Assembly: GCA_963855995.1 (NCBI GenBank)
Contig: OY979716.1
Span: 54,574,281 to 54,638,280 of the forward strand
Source: Muricea muricata
Lineage: Eukaryota; Cnidaria; Anthozoa; Malacalcyonacea; Plexauridae
Direction of reading: 5' to 3'
DNA: 64,000 nucleotides
The translations under genes were made by a program, and so were the position numbers. How positions within the stretch are numbered: position 1 is the stretch's first letter; each line of letters begins with the position of its first letter. Below the pieces are notes generated by a model, which saw nothing but the letters and a program-made list of their open reading frames with translations, made no database searches and was not told the origin of the DNA. Shown in pieces: positions 37,804 to 50,929 of the stretch.

Positions 37804-38776
37804 ATCAACGAACAGGAATTACGAGATTATATTATAATCCCTCTGAAGGATACCAATCTGCAGAAAAATTATACCAAAAAGCAAAAGCAAATGGAGCAAG
37901 CGTAAGCCGGCGACTTGTGAAAAAATGGTTAGAAACGCAAGACACCTATATGAGATACAAACCTCTCGTTAAAAAACATAAATTCCAAAAAACCTTTGTA
38001 AAAGATCTTGCAGACCAAATTCAAATGGATTTGGTAGATATGGGGAAATACGCGAGTAAAAACAAAGGTTACCGATGGATATTAACAGCTTTGGAGATTC
38101 TTAGTCAGTATGCCTTTACGATATCCATTTACCGAAAGAATACAAAAAATATGGCCAATACCGTCAACCTACTACTAGATAACCTTAAGGTAAGGTTTGG
38201 GAAATATCCTAATGTTGCCCAGTTTGACGAAGGGAAAGAATTTTACAACGTTGGTGTTAGAGATCTACTGAAAAGTCATAACGTAGACTATTTTTCTACA
38301 AAGTCAGACAAAAAGGCTGCTATCGTAGAAAGGTTTAATCGGACATTAAAAACAATGATGTGGAAATATTTTCATAGCAAAGGAACGTACAACTGGATTG
38401 ATGTTTTAGACAAGCTTACAAAAAATTATAACAATACCAAACACAGCAGCATCCATATGAAACCAAAAGGCGTGAACAAAACTAACGAAAATATGGTGTG
38501 GATTACGTTATACGACTCATCTATGGGTGAGTTGCCGTTAGCTAAATTTAGAATTGGGGATACTGAGTCCCTAATACGTACGAAATAGATGATCACAAAG
38601 GAGAGCCAATTATCGGAAAGTTTTACGAAGAAGAATTATCTGTCGTAAACAAAAAAGACAATACGTACAGAATAGAAAAAGTACTTCGAAAAAAGAATGG
38701 GATGGCGTTAGTAAAACGGTTGGGGTACGATAGTCGGTCGTGGATTCCGATTAAATATATTAAGGATATCCAATAA
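37804..38776 (+). pseudogene. Chromodomain integrase of the outer element, damaged
   Basis: The N terminus is in one frame (SAEKLYQKAKANGASVSRRL) after an early stop. The core is open from about 37,917 to 38,588: catalytic Asp in QMDLVDM, second Asp in AQFDEGKEFYN, Glu in AAIVERFNRTLK. The frame then breaks and part of the SH3-like region is missing. The C-terminal chromodomain (YRIEKVLRKKNGMALVKRLGY) ends in a stop at 38774-38776. The catalytic core itself looks complete, better preserved than the inner element's. Confidence 0.8.
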
Positions 38777-38779
38777 AAA

Positions 38780-40124
38780 TGTCAACACTCAAGGAAGACT
38801 TTAAAAAGTACGAAACGTCTTACAGACACAATATTACGGAAAAGATTACGATAAGGCACTAAATAATCTTATAAAATAAATGTATAAAAGACGAATTTGT
38901 AAAAAAACATCCAAACGCACATTTGGACAGGTTCAGTTTTAACGTCGTCTTATCGAAAACCGGCGACGTGACCGAAACGAGCGTATCGTTTAAAGTACGT
39001 GACGACCAATTTTTAGATATTAGGGCAAAAGATTTTAAAAAACTCTATTCTGGCAAATTATACTGGTTGCCGAGAATATGGGGTACGAGCGGCAAGGTTC
39101 AACCCTTTGTCCTATCTGCAACACATACGTTACCGTATAATTACCGGAAATTTACTATTTACGTCAACACCAAGTCTGGATTCTCAAGTAATTTTGGAGT
39201 TTTGGAGACGTCTTGGAAAGCTGCTATGAACGATATTACAAAAATGGCAGTTGACAAAGACGATCCGTATTTTGCATCGTTATTAGACACGTATATTATT
39301 TCGCACATTGGTGGAATCAGTAGAAAACATTTAACTGGCGACAACAACGTTATTACGAGCATTGCACGATATTACGTTTACTATCACATGAAACGATTTA
39401 CGGACGATCCACAAAAAATGTCGCAGTACATTACGAACGACATTAAAAAAATTATTCAAAAAATATCCCGACAAAACGTATTTGGGTTAAAAAATTTGAA
39501 CGTACGCGTGCAGATATTAACTATAGGCATTCGCACCATCCGAACAAACAAAATATTAGGAATTACAAATACAGAATGACTAAAAATAATATGGGAGTTT
39601 TCGGTATCGAATACGAAGAAGTTTCAAAAATCGTTAAAGACCCTAATACCGATTGGATGCGTTTCATGAAAGACGATAGCGATGGTCTTACAAAAACAGT
39701 ACAAGTGTGACTTCAATCGGCTATCAAATCCTATGTTTATGGCGTTTTAGGATTGCAAGCACAAATGCGTTGGGCGATCGTCGGGCAAGGCGCGAAATCT
39801 CTACAAACGCAGCAAATATTTCATCGGCTCGTTAAAGATACGATGGTACAGGATAATCCTACAAAATCCATTTCAGATATGCGAACGGCAATTAAAGATA
39901 TGAACGTCATTTTAAATATGGCGATAACGCCAGGTATCATTTTAATACTGTCGAATATGATTATCCTTGAAAACAAAGTCGAAGGGTATAATAATGTGTT
40001 AACGCTCGCAACCAACGCGATGAAATTTGGTGTAAGTACGAACGTGAATTATGTTCCACCAACAAAAACAACTAACATTCCAGTCAGAGGAGGAATGGCG
40101 ACTATACGGTGATGCATTGCGGTG
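38780..40124 (+). pseudogene. Large unknown outer-element protein, frameshifted, cut by the IS3EU-like insertion
   Basis: A short ATG frame at 38779 decays; the open part starts without ATG near 38,890 and runs to about 39,510 (DRFSFNVVLSKTGDVTE). A one-base change leads into YRHSHHPNKQNIRNYKYR and an in-frame stop at 39708-39710; a third stretch goes to 40112. In the frame RRNGDYTVMHCG the sequence stays open up to the transposon. No family recognised; strand-rich beginning and helical, hydrophobic later part. It may be a structural or terminal gene of the lineage. Confidence 0.5.
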
Positions 40125-40370
40125 TATGGTTGCCGGATTGTTGCAATATTCAATAGGTGTATTATATATTCAATAAATGAAATATATATTCAAATCAATA
40201 TATTTCCAAATATATATTCAATATATTTCTAAATATATATTCAATATAGTTCTAAATATATATTCAATATAGTTCTAAATATATATTCAATGTAGTTCTA
40301 AATATATATTCAATTCAATACATTTTCAAATATATATTCAATAAATTCTGCACTCTAGTATGTCAGCGGA
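40125..40370 (+). repeat. Left TIR of the IS3EU-like element
   Basis: Pairs with 52139-52437. Outer 70 bp are near-identical; the inner part is an array of about 8 ATATATATTCAATWYA(G)TTCTAA units differing in copy number between the ends, closed by CTAGTATGTCAGCGGA. Confidence 0.85.
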
Positions 40371-40425
40371 ATGAAACTAGATAGCAATACTTTATGTACG
40401 AGAATTTTTATGTACACTTAACAAC

Positions 40426-41744
40426 ATGGCGGACGAAAGGCAAGAAGCTGAAGCTTGGGAAAATGTTCTTGAAACAATGGAGTCTTTTCTAAATGACCTG
40501 GAGATGCAATCAACTAACGCAAATTTAACTTACCACGAAGCTGCTCTGCTACTGAATAGGCTAGAGACAACTGTAAACATTTTGCGATCCTTAACAGACC
40601 TCTGTGGCGTGGGCAGTCCTGCTGAGCCGATGAAGGATGTGCCAATGTATCAGCATGAAGATACAGAGCGTGTTTACAATGTCTCGATTGTACAAGAGTT
40701 ATGTGAACTGTTCAACCAAATTCACGTTTTCTGGGCAAATAAAGTTGTAGACATGCAGCGCAATACAATAACGTTACCAGTTTTTGGTGCACGGGAAACA
40801 AATCAGACGGGAAATGTTGGTCGTCCTTCGTTTGCGTTGCCTAAAGCAATTATAGAGAATCTACGTGCTAGTGGATTTTATACTTGGAAAGAGATCGCTC
40901 GTATGCTTCAGGTGTCACGGTGGACAATTTATAGGAGTACGAGAGTATGGGCTAGAAAATCTTGGCAGATTTACCAAAATTACCGATGAAAAATTAGACT
41001 CTTTAATGTGCGATTATATTTCTTGGCACGGTAACACAACAGGCGAATCTTATATCATTGGTTACATGAGGTCTCTTAATTTGAAAATACAAAGAGACAG
41101 ATTTAGAGAATCGCTTACACGTGTCGACCCCAGGAATACAGCAATGTGGTGGGCTAGTGTTATAACACGTAGAGTTTACAGCGTCCCTGGCCCAAACTCA
41201 TTGTGGCATATGGATGGACACCATTCCCTCATTCGATGGAAATTTGTTGTACACGGTTGTGTGGATGGATTTTCCAGACACATAATGTACATTTTAGCTG
41301 CAGACAACAACTATGCTTCAACAGTTTGCTACAGTATTCCGTAGCGCCGCTGAAGAGTTCGGTTGGCCTTCCCGTGTCCGAGGTGATCATGGCGGTGAAA
41401 ACAACGACGTTGCTGCCTTAATGATAGCTATGAGAGGAGAAAATAGAGGAAGTTTCATTGCTGGTTCTTCTACACGAAATCAACGTAATGAGCGCCTTTG
41501 GAGGGAAGTGTTTAGATGCACCACATTTCTATTTTATTGTATATTTTATGCATTAGAGGATGCTGGATATTTACATTTAGATAATGAAGAACACATGTAT
41601 ATTCTGCACTATGTATTTCTTCCAAGGATAAACTTTGCATTGCAAGAATTTGCAGGAGCATTTAACTTACGTCCAATGCGTACCGAGCATAATTGCACAT
41701 TCGAAATAAAAAATCCGAGAATTGATAAACCTTTCCTGAGTTGA
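40426..41744 (+). pseudogene. DDE integrase/transposase of the IS3EU-like element, two frameshifts
   Basis: ATG at 40426 opens 170 residues of helical N terminus ending in a helix-turn-helix ([18 protein letters not shown]). After a one-base change near 40,940 the catalytic core begins: first Asp in [10 protein letters not shown], then [17 protein letters not shown] second change near 41,320 leads to second Asp in VRGDHGGEN and Glu in [14 protein letters not shown], followed by a conserved helical C terminus to 41744. The family is the retroviral-type integrase common in fish, cnidarian and mollusc genomes. All three catalytic residues survive. Confidence 0.8.
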
Positions 41745-42426
41745 TCGACAACAGCCTTGTGTTTTAGTATTGTGTTATGGATTATTAAACACTGCATAAC
41801 TTCATCTTTGTTACTTTTCTGAGGAAAAAAACAGTAGGAAACAATAAGATAGTCGCAGATTTTCTTTGTTGAACGCGTCTCTTGGAGATGACCTTATGGT
41901 ATCTAACAAAATGACTTTGCAAAACTACTTTTCGACCGAAATTTTTATTTACAAGTGCTGCATATCCCAGTTTGTTTGTAAAAAAAGGTGATAAAATGTA
42001 GAATTTCCCAATGATATGTGAAATCATCAGTCGTTACATGTGCCTTCGGTTTGAGGTTGTATGATTATGGTGATAGCCTGATACAACATAACTGATCATG
42101 CTGTGAATTAGTATATGAAATAAAAAACATATGCAATCATTTTACTTCTGCGAGGAGGATACAATCATAACTACTCACCTTTAATAGTTTACTTAGTCCA
42201 CTTTCCTGCATAAAGCGTAAGAAATTTTCATCGTGAGCAATCTCGTTGATGTCTTCAACAGTACCATCTTTAATCTAAAATAGTGTTCACATGTACAGGT
42301 GGGTATTATAGTAAAAACAGGATCATCCCTAGAGGTATAAGTCCAAGTTCACATTAATTTGATGTTGCTATAGGACAAGAAGAAATTGGTTACATTGACC
42401 ATGGGATAATAGATGCTCGAATACAC

Positions 42427-42504
42427 TCAATCATGGACTATTACAAATCTAAAATTTTGATTGGTTTCTTAACCAAGGACTATTCGTAATAGTCCATGGT
42501 TGAG
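42427..42504. repeat. Short foldback, 19-bp arms
   Basis: CTCAATCATGGACTATTAC pairs with GTAATAGTCCATGGTTGAG with one mismatch; loop about 40 bp. Probably the remnant of a small inverted-repeat element in the transposon intron. Confidence 0.5.
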
Positions 42505-42601
42505 AAAAACAAATCGAAGCTTCAAAATGGCATCGAATGCTATGTGTGGCTTTTTTGCTAAATTAATACAAATATAGTTAAGACTTCAGAGTGTATACTA
42601 A

Positions 42602-42708
42602 AACAATTAGACAACTCGGCCTCGTTGTCTCTGAACAGATAGTTGACTCGAGCTGCGCCCTCGATGACTATCAGCTCATAGACAGCTCGTCCTCTTTGTC
42701 TAATTGTT
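42602..42708. repeat. Foldback with 13-bp perfect arms
   Basis: AACAATTAGACAA and TTGTCTAATTGTT are exact inverses; the interior continues as an imperfect palindrome (GACTCGAGC / GCGCCCTCG region). Non-coding MITE-like sequence. Confidence 0.5.
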
Positions 42709-44580
42709 AAATACATGTATATAACTAAAACGGCCCTGTGTACAAGGTTGCAATATATTTGATTTGCAAAAATATAGCATGATTCATTTCCTAATATACT
42801 ATTTAACTTCATATAATTTATGAAGGATGTTAGTCAAATAATGTAGGTGGAAGGATGGATCAACCACACACTCCTAACAAAGTGGTGCTGTTGAACAAGG
42901 AAGTTCAATTATACATAGAGTGGGAGTTTCAATCATGCCTAAAAGCAACAAATGTTTTGTTTTCTCATATCTAGCATTATTGAATATGAAATTAGTCTTT
43001 CATTCACTGCAGACAAAAGAGACTGAATATGTAGAAAAAATCAAAAATTTAAATCATACCCCACCAACGAAAGAAACAAGCTCCATATCACCAATGTCAA
43101 GACAAGAGGCTCTTGCAACAGCTTCAGACAAATCTCCTGTTGCTACGTACCAATAAATAGCAGGCGCAAGAAATGGAAATCCAGGTCCACCCTGTACTAA
43201 ACTATGAGTTATTAACTTTCCAAGAACTTCGAATACTCCTGTGAGAACATGTTCACTGCTGTAAATCGGAGTAAGCCGTTGGCTGTGACCTGTGAACAAA
43301 CGTAGGTAAGATTCTCCACTAGCAATCTCGTGAAAAACATTCGTAAATGCTTGACGTAGAACCCCCCCCCCCCCATTGATTGCCAGTTCTTCTCTCATTT
43401 GCACTTTTATTGGTACGACTTCATTGAATTTGGGGCTTTTATAATGAAAGAAATCCACTACTATATCTTCTTTGTCGACTTTCAGCTTTACTGAATCCAT
43501 GTCTGGTTTCATGGATTTCTTCAATTTTTTCAGCACATCTGATGAATTATTTTCTGCATATAAATAGAGAAATTAAAATGAAAGTAATTACAAGGAACGC
43601 AATTTTTTTGAAAATGGAGTGAGCGTGACTAATCATTAATTGGAATGAGCTTTAAGAATTTATCCCAATTAATTATGTTTTATTTCTTTAGAGTATTCAT
43701 CGTTCAATTTTACCAATCGGAATTTTAAGATCTCTTAAAGGGTATTAGCAAGAAATATTTTTATTGTTTCATTCGAAAGAGCATGAAAAAATAAACCAAT
43801 TGGCCGTTTACTGTTATGGATTATCTATTTTTGTACCAAAACTATAAGCAAAAAATTTTCCAATACATCTTTCTGACTTGTGACATTAAGTGGGAAGTAT
43901 TTTTCTTGAATACAAAACTGAAGCATAGCTCAGACACTACTGTATCGAATTAAATTGTGTTATTACATTTTCAGCCTACTGTAAAAACAAGTAGAGGCAA
44001 ATAGCCTGGCTTACAGTGATGCATTGTTGTGCTTGCAGGACTGGCCCTCAACAAAAAATATAAAAAATATACACGTACTGTAGTACATAGTCCAATGAAG
44101 TTGCTTAAAGTTCTCGGTACAGCCTCATTAAACATGTTACAAGTAGAAGATTTTGTAACACAGCGAGAAAGAGAGAGTTAAAAGACTAAAGAAGAAGCTT
44201 TATAAAAGTTACCTTATCAATTGCCTATGAATCCTACTACTACTTGCAATCAGTTCGTATTAGAATATACTGTACTTGCAATCAATTCGTATTAGAATAT
44301 GCTCTATTTGTACAAACCTTCACAATCGATGTTTTCACTTTTCCCCAAAAGTTCATCAATTGTTTGTAGTAGTGGTGGTGGTGGGGGCTTTGTTTACCCA
44401 CGCTAACCCTGTCAACCGAAGCTGATTTCCACAAGGGGCGTGCAATAAGAAAATACAAGAATATTTACAAGACTAAGATATTTACAAAAGATAATAACTA
44501 AATCTAAGTAAGAGAATCTATAATAAAGAAAGCATGCATTTACAAATTTCTATTCTAAGTTTGTATAAGTTATTGTCATA

Positions 44581-47525
44581 CTAAAAAATGTGAGTAGCTA
44601 TCCTATTTTGAAAACATGAGAAGGTTTTGCACTCCCTAATATCATTTGGAATAGAATTCCATAGGTGAGCGCCGTCATACATGAAACTATTTTTCATGTT
44701 ATTAGTTCGAGGTTGTGGCAAACAAAGACCACTGGAGATACCCCGAAGTTTGTGATTTGTCACCTCACTTTTATAAGTAGGAAGATTTGTGAGTGACTCT
44801 GGACCCATTTTATTTAAAGTTTTGTACATTAGTTTTGCTTTTGCCCTTTTTCCTATCAAGTTAAGTGGCTCCCAGCCCAAGGCGGATAAAGCAATTGACG
44901 AATCGATATCATTGCTCATATTCATGATTACTCGAGCGGCTCTATTTTGAAGTTTCTGAAGCCGTTTTGATTGTGTTTCACCTAATACATCCCACACTTC
45001 ACAACAATAATCGAAGTGTGGACGAACAATCGTGCTATATACTGAAATGAGTGTCTCCTTGTCAACAAAAGGTTTGATTCGACGGAGAGCACAGATTCCT
45101 GCTGTTATTTTTCTGCAGACATTTTTAGTATTATTTTTCCAAGATAAATGTTGGTCCACTATTATTCCAAGAGTTTTGCATTTATCAACTTGTTTAATTT
45201 GTTTGTTTTCAATAAAAATTTTTGGGTGAAAATCTTTTATCATTTGCCTAGAACCAATCAACATGAACTCAGTTTTAGCTACATTCAAGCTAAGTTTATT
45301 AGCTATTAGCCAGTTTCTAAGATTTTCTAAATCAGAATTTACTGCATTTTCAACATCAGTCATCGAGTCTCCAGAAGCTGTGAGATTTATATCATCTGCA
45401 AATAGTCGAGGTTTTGTAATATTAAGACACTCGGGCAGATCATTAATGTACAACAAAAATAATAGTGGTCCTAGAATAGCACCTTGTGGTACACCACATT
45501 AAATTGGGCGTTCAGATGAAACAAATCCATTCATTTTGCACTTCTGACTACGATTTGTGAGGTAGGATTTTAGGAAAGAAAGAGCTTGTTCTTTTACTCC
45601 ATATAACTCCAACTTTTTCAGGAGAATATGGTGATCAACAGTATCGAATGCTTTTTTTAAATCAATAAAAACTACTAAGTTAAATAATTTCCTGTCTAAA
45701 TTTATGTACCACTCATTAGTACAGTCTAGTAATGCTGTTGCTGTAGAGTGGGATTTCCTGAAACCAAATTGGTAATTACTTAGTAATCCAAATTTGGTTA
45801 AATAATTGTATAGTTGATTATACATGATTCGTTCCATGATTTTGCTTATTGCTGGTAAGACTGAAATTGGTCCACACTTTCCAGGACAATTTCGTTGACC
45901 ATTTTTAAAGAGTGGTGTTACACTAGCAACTTCCCATTGATCAGGGAAGGATGATGAAATAATGGCTTGATTAAATATGTGTGTTAGTGAATTTGCAATG
46001 GCAGGTGCAGCAATCTTAATAATTTTGCATGAAATCTTATCAATTCCAGTTGCTTTTTGGCCAGACAGTCCACATAATAAATTAAAAATCTCACTAACAG
46101 TTTTAGGTTGGAATGCAGCAAATTCTGATTTAGTTTCTTTAACATATGTTTCAAAATTGCAATTGGACATTTCAATTTCATTCGCCAAGTCAGGTCCAAT
46201 ATTTGAAAAGTATTCATTGAAACCTTCCACAATTTCTTGCGGATCCTTCAAAATAGTTTCACCCATATTTAGCTAATTTACTACAGTTTGCTTAGTCTGC
46301 TTGCCTAGTAAATTGTTGATGGATTTCCATGCTTTCTTTGGATTACATTTTTGATTTGCAATTTTAGTGGAATAATAGTTTCGCTTAGCTTTTCTTAATT
46401 CAATATTGACCTGATTCCTAGATGTTTTGTAGTTAATCCAATCTATTTCTGATTTACTTATGATTGCCTTTCTTTTTAGTTTGTTTCGTATAATAATGAG
46501 ACTCTTAATTTTACTAGTGATCCAAGGGATCTTACTTGATCGGACCTTTTTTTCTGGAGAGGTGCATGTTTATCTAATACTTCTAGGAAAAGTTCTTTCC
46601 AAATTTCCCACATGTCATTTGGGTCACTGCCAATAAAATAAACATATTCCCAATGTTGAGATAGAAGGTCATTTAGAAACTTTATTTCCTCAAAATTTTT
46701 CATATTTCTTATTTCATAAGCGTTGTTTTCTTTTTTTTGAATAATTCGTATTTTTCTGATTGCAAATACTAAACTGTGATCGCTGATGCCAGTATGAACA
46801 ACTCCAGAATGAGAAATTTTTTCTGGAGTATTCGTAATAACATGGTCAATGAGGCTGAACATTGTCGCTGTAATTCGAGTAGGCTCATCAATTAATTGAG
46901 TTAATTGGTACAACTCACATAATGAGTTCAGTTTTTTTAATGGTGCATGACAAAGCTGTTCCTCTTTTAACATGTCACAGTTCAGATCACCCAACAAATA
47001 CATTTCTTTATTCTCATCATCAATTTCCCTGATCAACTTTTTGAGATGATCAAAGAAATCTAATGATGCATTGGGTGGTCTGTAAACAGTTGCAGCAATA
47101 AATGGTTGGCTGTGTGGTTTAGTAATTTCAACACAAACAGCCTCCAATTCAGATAGACTTAGGTCAGATCGGATTTTATAATTGATGGAGCTACGCAAAT
47201 ACATGCAAACACCACCTCCTTTTTGTGATCTATCTTTTCTAATCAAATTATAACCATCTAAATGAATCATGCTATCAGTGAAGCTTAAATCAAGTCGTGT
47301 CTTGTTAAATGCAATAATATCAATACTTTTGTTAGACATAGAATATCGAATTTCGTCAATATTTTCTGGTAGACTTACAATATTTAAAAAGGCCATTTTA
47401 AAACCTCTTTCAATGGGAATTGAGTTAAGCGCTGTTGAAAAAGAGCTACTCACATTTTCACTAAGCAAATTACTACAAATTACTGGTGTAAGTGTCTGTG
47501 TACATATCTGAGATATGCCATCCAA
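44581..47525 (-). pseudogene. LINE ORF2: AP-type endonuclease and reverse transcriptase, inactivated
   Basis: The endonuclease part (47525-46476) keeps YRPPNAS, LLGDLNCD and GISDHSLV, but the family's Asn-Glu-Thr-Arg is FNKTRLD here, so the metal-binding Glu has become Lys. After a break near 46,480-46,266 the reverse transcriptase runs from 46266, with a TAA at 45499-45501 just before CGVPQGAILGPLLF, and contains the catalytic LFADDINL and a long thumb/C-terminal part to 44581. Two or more lesions plus the lost Glu make it dead. Confidence 0.8.
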
Positions 47526-49030
47526 TCTTGTTTTCTCTTGGGTCCTTGGTTTAACTGAAAAAACTGCTCACTTGTATTTTTAGACTGATAATTAATTGTT
47601 CTGTACTGCTTCAGATACGTGCAAAATGCACTTCCTAGGGCTCTATCTCCATTTTTATTTAAGTGAAGATTTGACCGATTCAGAAAAGGTTGGTCAATAC
47701 AATCATTATCAATGAATGCAATGTTATACTTGGTACATAATTCATACAATAAGTGGTTATAGTGAGATATATCTCTAGCATTAACTTTATTATCATACCT
47801 CTTGACAACACTTGAGACTGCAATGTTCCGTGTGTGCGCCTTGACTGTGTTGATTAGGGCCTCCATTTCATCAGCAACCTTCTCTGGTTTTTCATGAACC
47901 AAGTCATTGGTACCAACATGTAAAATTATTTCTTCATATTGCTGATCCTCATTCCAATATTGTTGTATTTTGTCTCTGATATGTCCTACTTTTGCTCCAC
48001 TGTACGAGTGGCAAACTGTTTTTTTCTTGGCTGCTCTTTCCAGCTTCCTTTGATCAATGTTTTTTACCATAGAGTCTCCTATTACAAGGGCAGATTTTTC
48101 TGGACAAGATGGGCTATTTTTGGTGCTTTCCTCTATGACTTCAACAGACTTTTCCAGCTTTTTCTTTCTCAGATTTTCAAATTTGGTGCTTTGCTTCTTG
48201 CAGTAATCAGACATTTGTTGGTCTAGGTTTTTCACTTTATTTTGCTCCATTGTATCAGTATGGTCTTCTAAAATAACGGATTCATTCGAACTGTCATCCG
48301 GCATGTTTTGTATCTCAAGAACTTCGAAGGGGTTAGGACTTGTGACAGGATTTATCGTGTTGTTGGCTTTTTTTCCTTTGGCCTTTGTGGAGTTTATCTC
48401 AGTTTTGGTCCACTCATGTTGCTTTTTATCTAGGATAAGTTTTATGACTCTGTTTTCTTCAGTTATTTCTTCAACGGTGGTTTTAAGTGCTGATATTTCC
48501 GCCGATTATTGGTTTGAATAGTGTTCTGGCATTCTTTATTCTGTTTTTCTTTTATTTCATTCACCATAACTAGGAGTTTAGTCAAATCTTCATCATATAA
48601 TTGACATTTTTCACATGAATCTTTTCTGCTGTCTGATGTTTCATGCGGGGTAATATCTGCTTCGGCATCAACATTTGACACGTGCTCGGCTTTATTTTCA
48701 AGATTTTGATCCACTCTGACGTCTGTAAAGGTGGCATAGCTTCTTAAGGTTGTGTATAATTGATTTTCATCGTTATCTTGCATAACAGTAATCATTTTGC
48801 CTTTTTCACCATCCCATTTCAAAGAAAATTCAGGATTACTGAATTTTAAATTTTCACCTTGTGGTGTTGACCATCTTCCGTTTATCTGTAATTCGGTTTC
48901 AACAAACGTTTTAAATGAATCCAAGTCCCCTTTCCATATCAAATCGTTTCCAGATAATGATAATAAAGAACATTTTGAAATTTTTTCATCATTATTGCCT
49001 TTTTTCAGAGTATATTTTTGATAAGATGAG
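47480..49030 (-). pseudogene. LINE ORF1 with coiled coil and SGNH/GDSL esterase domain
   Basis: The N-terminal part (about 49,030-48,463) contains a strand domain with INGRWSTPQGENLKF, and a Cys-x2-Cys knuckle EKCQLY. A frame change near 48,500 precedes a coiled-coil region. The C-terminal 180 residues from 48304 down to 47480 have SGNH hallmarks: ALVIGDSMVKNID (block I Ser), LHVGTNDL (block III Asn) and a late LHLNKNGDRAL (His). Esterase-bearing ORF1 is known from CR1/L2 elements. Confidence 0.75.
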
Positions 49031-50339
49031 GAGCGCATGGAAGTGTGACCATCCGCCATCATAATTTCTTGTAAAGTAATGTTATTTTGTCTAACACCAT
49101 GCAGATATTCGGTAGTGCGGTCTGGAAACAACATTTGCAATGCTTCATTATCCTGTGAATCATCAAGATCAATCCGATGATGACCAGATGTAGATGGTTG
49201 GTTCAAATGAATTCTCTGAAGACCAGATGTAGATGGTTGGTCCAAATCAATTTGCTGATGACCAGATGTAGATGGTTGGTCTAAATCAATCGTATGACTG
49301 ACAGATGCTAGTGGAAGATAAGGCTCTGTTCCTTCAGAGGTGCTTGATTCACCAGATACATTCAAAGAAACAGGATTTCTTGAAATGCTGGACACGCTTT
49401 GATCTGCCAATGATGCAATGTGAGAATTCTCCAAACGAACATACAGCTTTCCTTGACCATTGATTGCTTTTATTTGAGGGAAGTCCCATTTGCGTCCTTC
49501 TTTACAGGCTGGAGTGGAGACAATCTTTCTTGAAACTTTGACAAATGACAAATCATTTGGGCTTAGTCCACTAATTCTGGTTTTAAAAACATCCACAAGC
49601 TTTGACCTTATTGTATCTTCTTTGTCACTGGTCATCAGATCAACTGTTCCAGTAAAAAGCACATCATCTTTACCAATATTGTAGTCTGGTATAACCTTTG
49701 CTACGTTGCCATCATTATCAGTAAAATCATCACGATCAACGTAAGCAATAACTGTCACCTCAAAAGTTTTTACCTCAGGCTTCTTTTCCTTTGGCACATA
49801 TTGATGTCCTAATCTTCTTCTCTTTGGTTGGCAACTTAATGCTCTGCTTGCTGTGCTTCCTACAGATCTGGCATTGGTTCTCAGAAGGTCACGAGGTCAG
49901 CCTATCACACCAGCAATTCCAACTGAATGCACATTTGTTGTGGGGGGTTGTTGCTGTGTTGAGTCTATCCAATAAACAAATACAAGTACATGCTGTATAA
50001 AATATAGAAAACAAGTAAAGTGCATTTATGGTGCGACAATGCATACAGGAATTTATAGGAAATTGTGAGATGAGTGTAAAAGGCATTGCCGAGTGAATTA
50101 CTGGTATAAGCTTCTCAAGTCTCCCGACGACAATCCTCAGGTGCATTATCACACGTGTAAAAATATGTAAACTTGAGTAGAAAATTAGTATATCCTTAAT
50201 AAAATCTCAAAGGTTTTAATAGTTTTCGCTAAATCAACATTAAAACTTGTAAAAACTTTCGGCTATTGCAAATAACAAGTAATACATATTAATTATTTAT
50301 GCAGGTTCCAAGTTGGTTTTTTTTTAGCCCTGATACCCT

Positions 50340-50412
50340 GATGGCTTAGTTAGTAGAGCGTTGGGCTTGCATCTCCAAATGCGTTGGGTTCAAATCACGC
50401 TGTGGTTATGTT
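50340..50412 (+). tRNA. tRNA-Ala(TGC)-like sequence, probably a pseudogene or SINE head
   Basis: TGGCTTAGTTAGTAGAGC matches a pol III A box and GGTTCAAATCACG a B box at normal spacing. CTTGCAT in the anticodon loop position would read Ala (TGC). The acceptor stem does not pair and the anticodon stem has an extra base, and AT-rich sequence follows. More likely a tRNA-derived SINE head or decayed tRNA than a working gene. Confidence 0.4.
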
Positions 50413-50929
50413 AATTTTTCAATTTTTTTAAAGTAATATTAAAGGTTGTATTGCAGACTCAATTGACCATCATGGAAAAGTTGGCGGATGTACATTTTAC
50501 CTGGACGCTACGGTCCGAAATCATTTTAGCAGAAAATTTGACATATGTTGAAGAACTGGAATACGACTAGAAGTTAATTTTTTCTCTATGTTAAAGTTAA
50601 CATCTTCGGATGTTTTCCTTGGTATCTTTTTTAGACGTATGTGTTTAATGCCCGCAATGCATTCTTGTAAAATGTACACGTTGCCATTTTTTTTTGTTAT
50701 GGTCCAATTGTTCCCATTGAACTAAAGAAGATCTGGAATGATGATAAATAAATTGATAAATTATAAAATTAAATAATAAATAATATAATAAAGTAAAATA
50801 ATAAAGAAATAAATTGATGAAACCCACCTATAAATACATGGGCATTTAATATAAAATGTTCTCACACAGACTTCATGTTACTCCTAGTCATAGGACCTAG
50901 TCATAGGAGTTATCGTTCAAGATCTTTTA

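Larger units (their letters stand above)
5340..40124. mobile_element. Outer Polinton-like (Maverick/adintovirus-related) element, interrupted
   Basis: After removing the hAT (6330-10509) and the inner Polinton (14199-35306), the remaining sequence holds a coherent Polinton-type set: zinc-finger fragment, unknown 146-residue protein, small membrane protein, Met-Gly-Cys protein, collagen fibre, coiled-coil protein, packaging ATPase, major capsid protein, membrane protein, conserved capsid-associated protein, chromodomain integrase and a large unknown gene that runs into the IS3EU-like insertion at 40125. The sequence is rich in CpG and TACG compared with flanking DNA. Neither terminal inverted repeat was found, so both ends are approximate; the left end lies between the repeat array and the first zinc-finger ORF, and the right end may lie beyond 52550. 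No polymerase B or protease is visible. Almost every gene has frameshifts, so this copy is a fossil. Confidence 0.72.
44440..49030 (-). mobile_element. CR1/L2-type LINE, disrupted
   Basis: Minus-strand non-LTR retrotransposon: ORF1 with an esterase-like domain, then endonuclease and reverse transcriptase. The 5' junction falls within the second HECT exon near 49,030; the 3' end lies in AT-rich DNA near 44,440, and no clear poly-A or target duplication was found. ORF1 and ORF2 are both interrupted. Confidence 0.8.
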
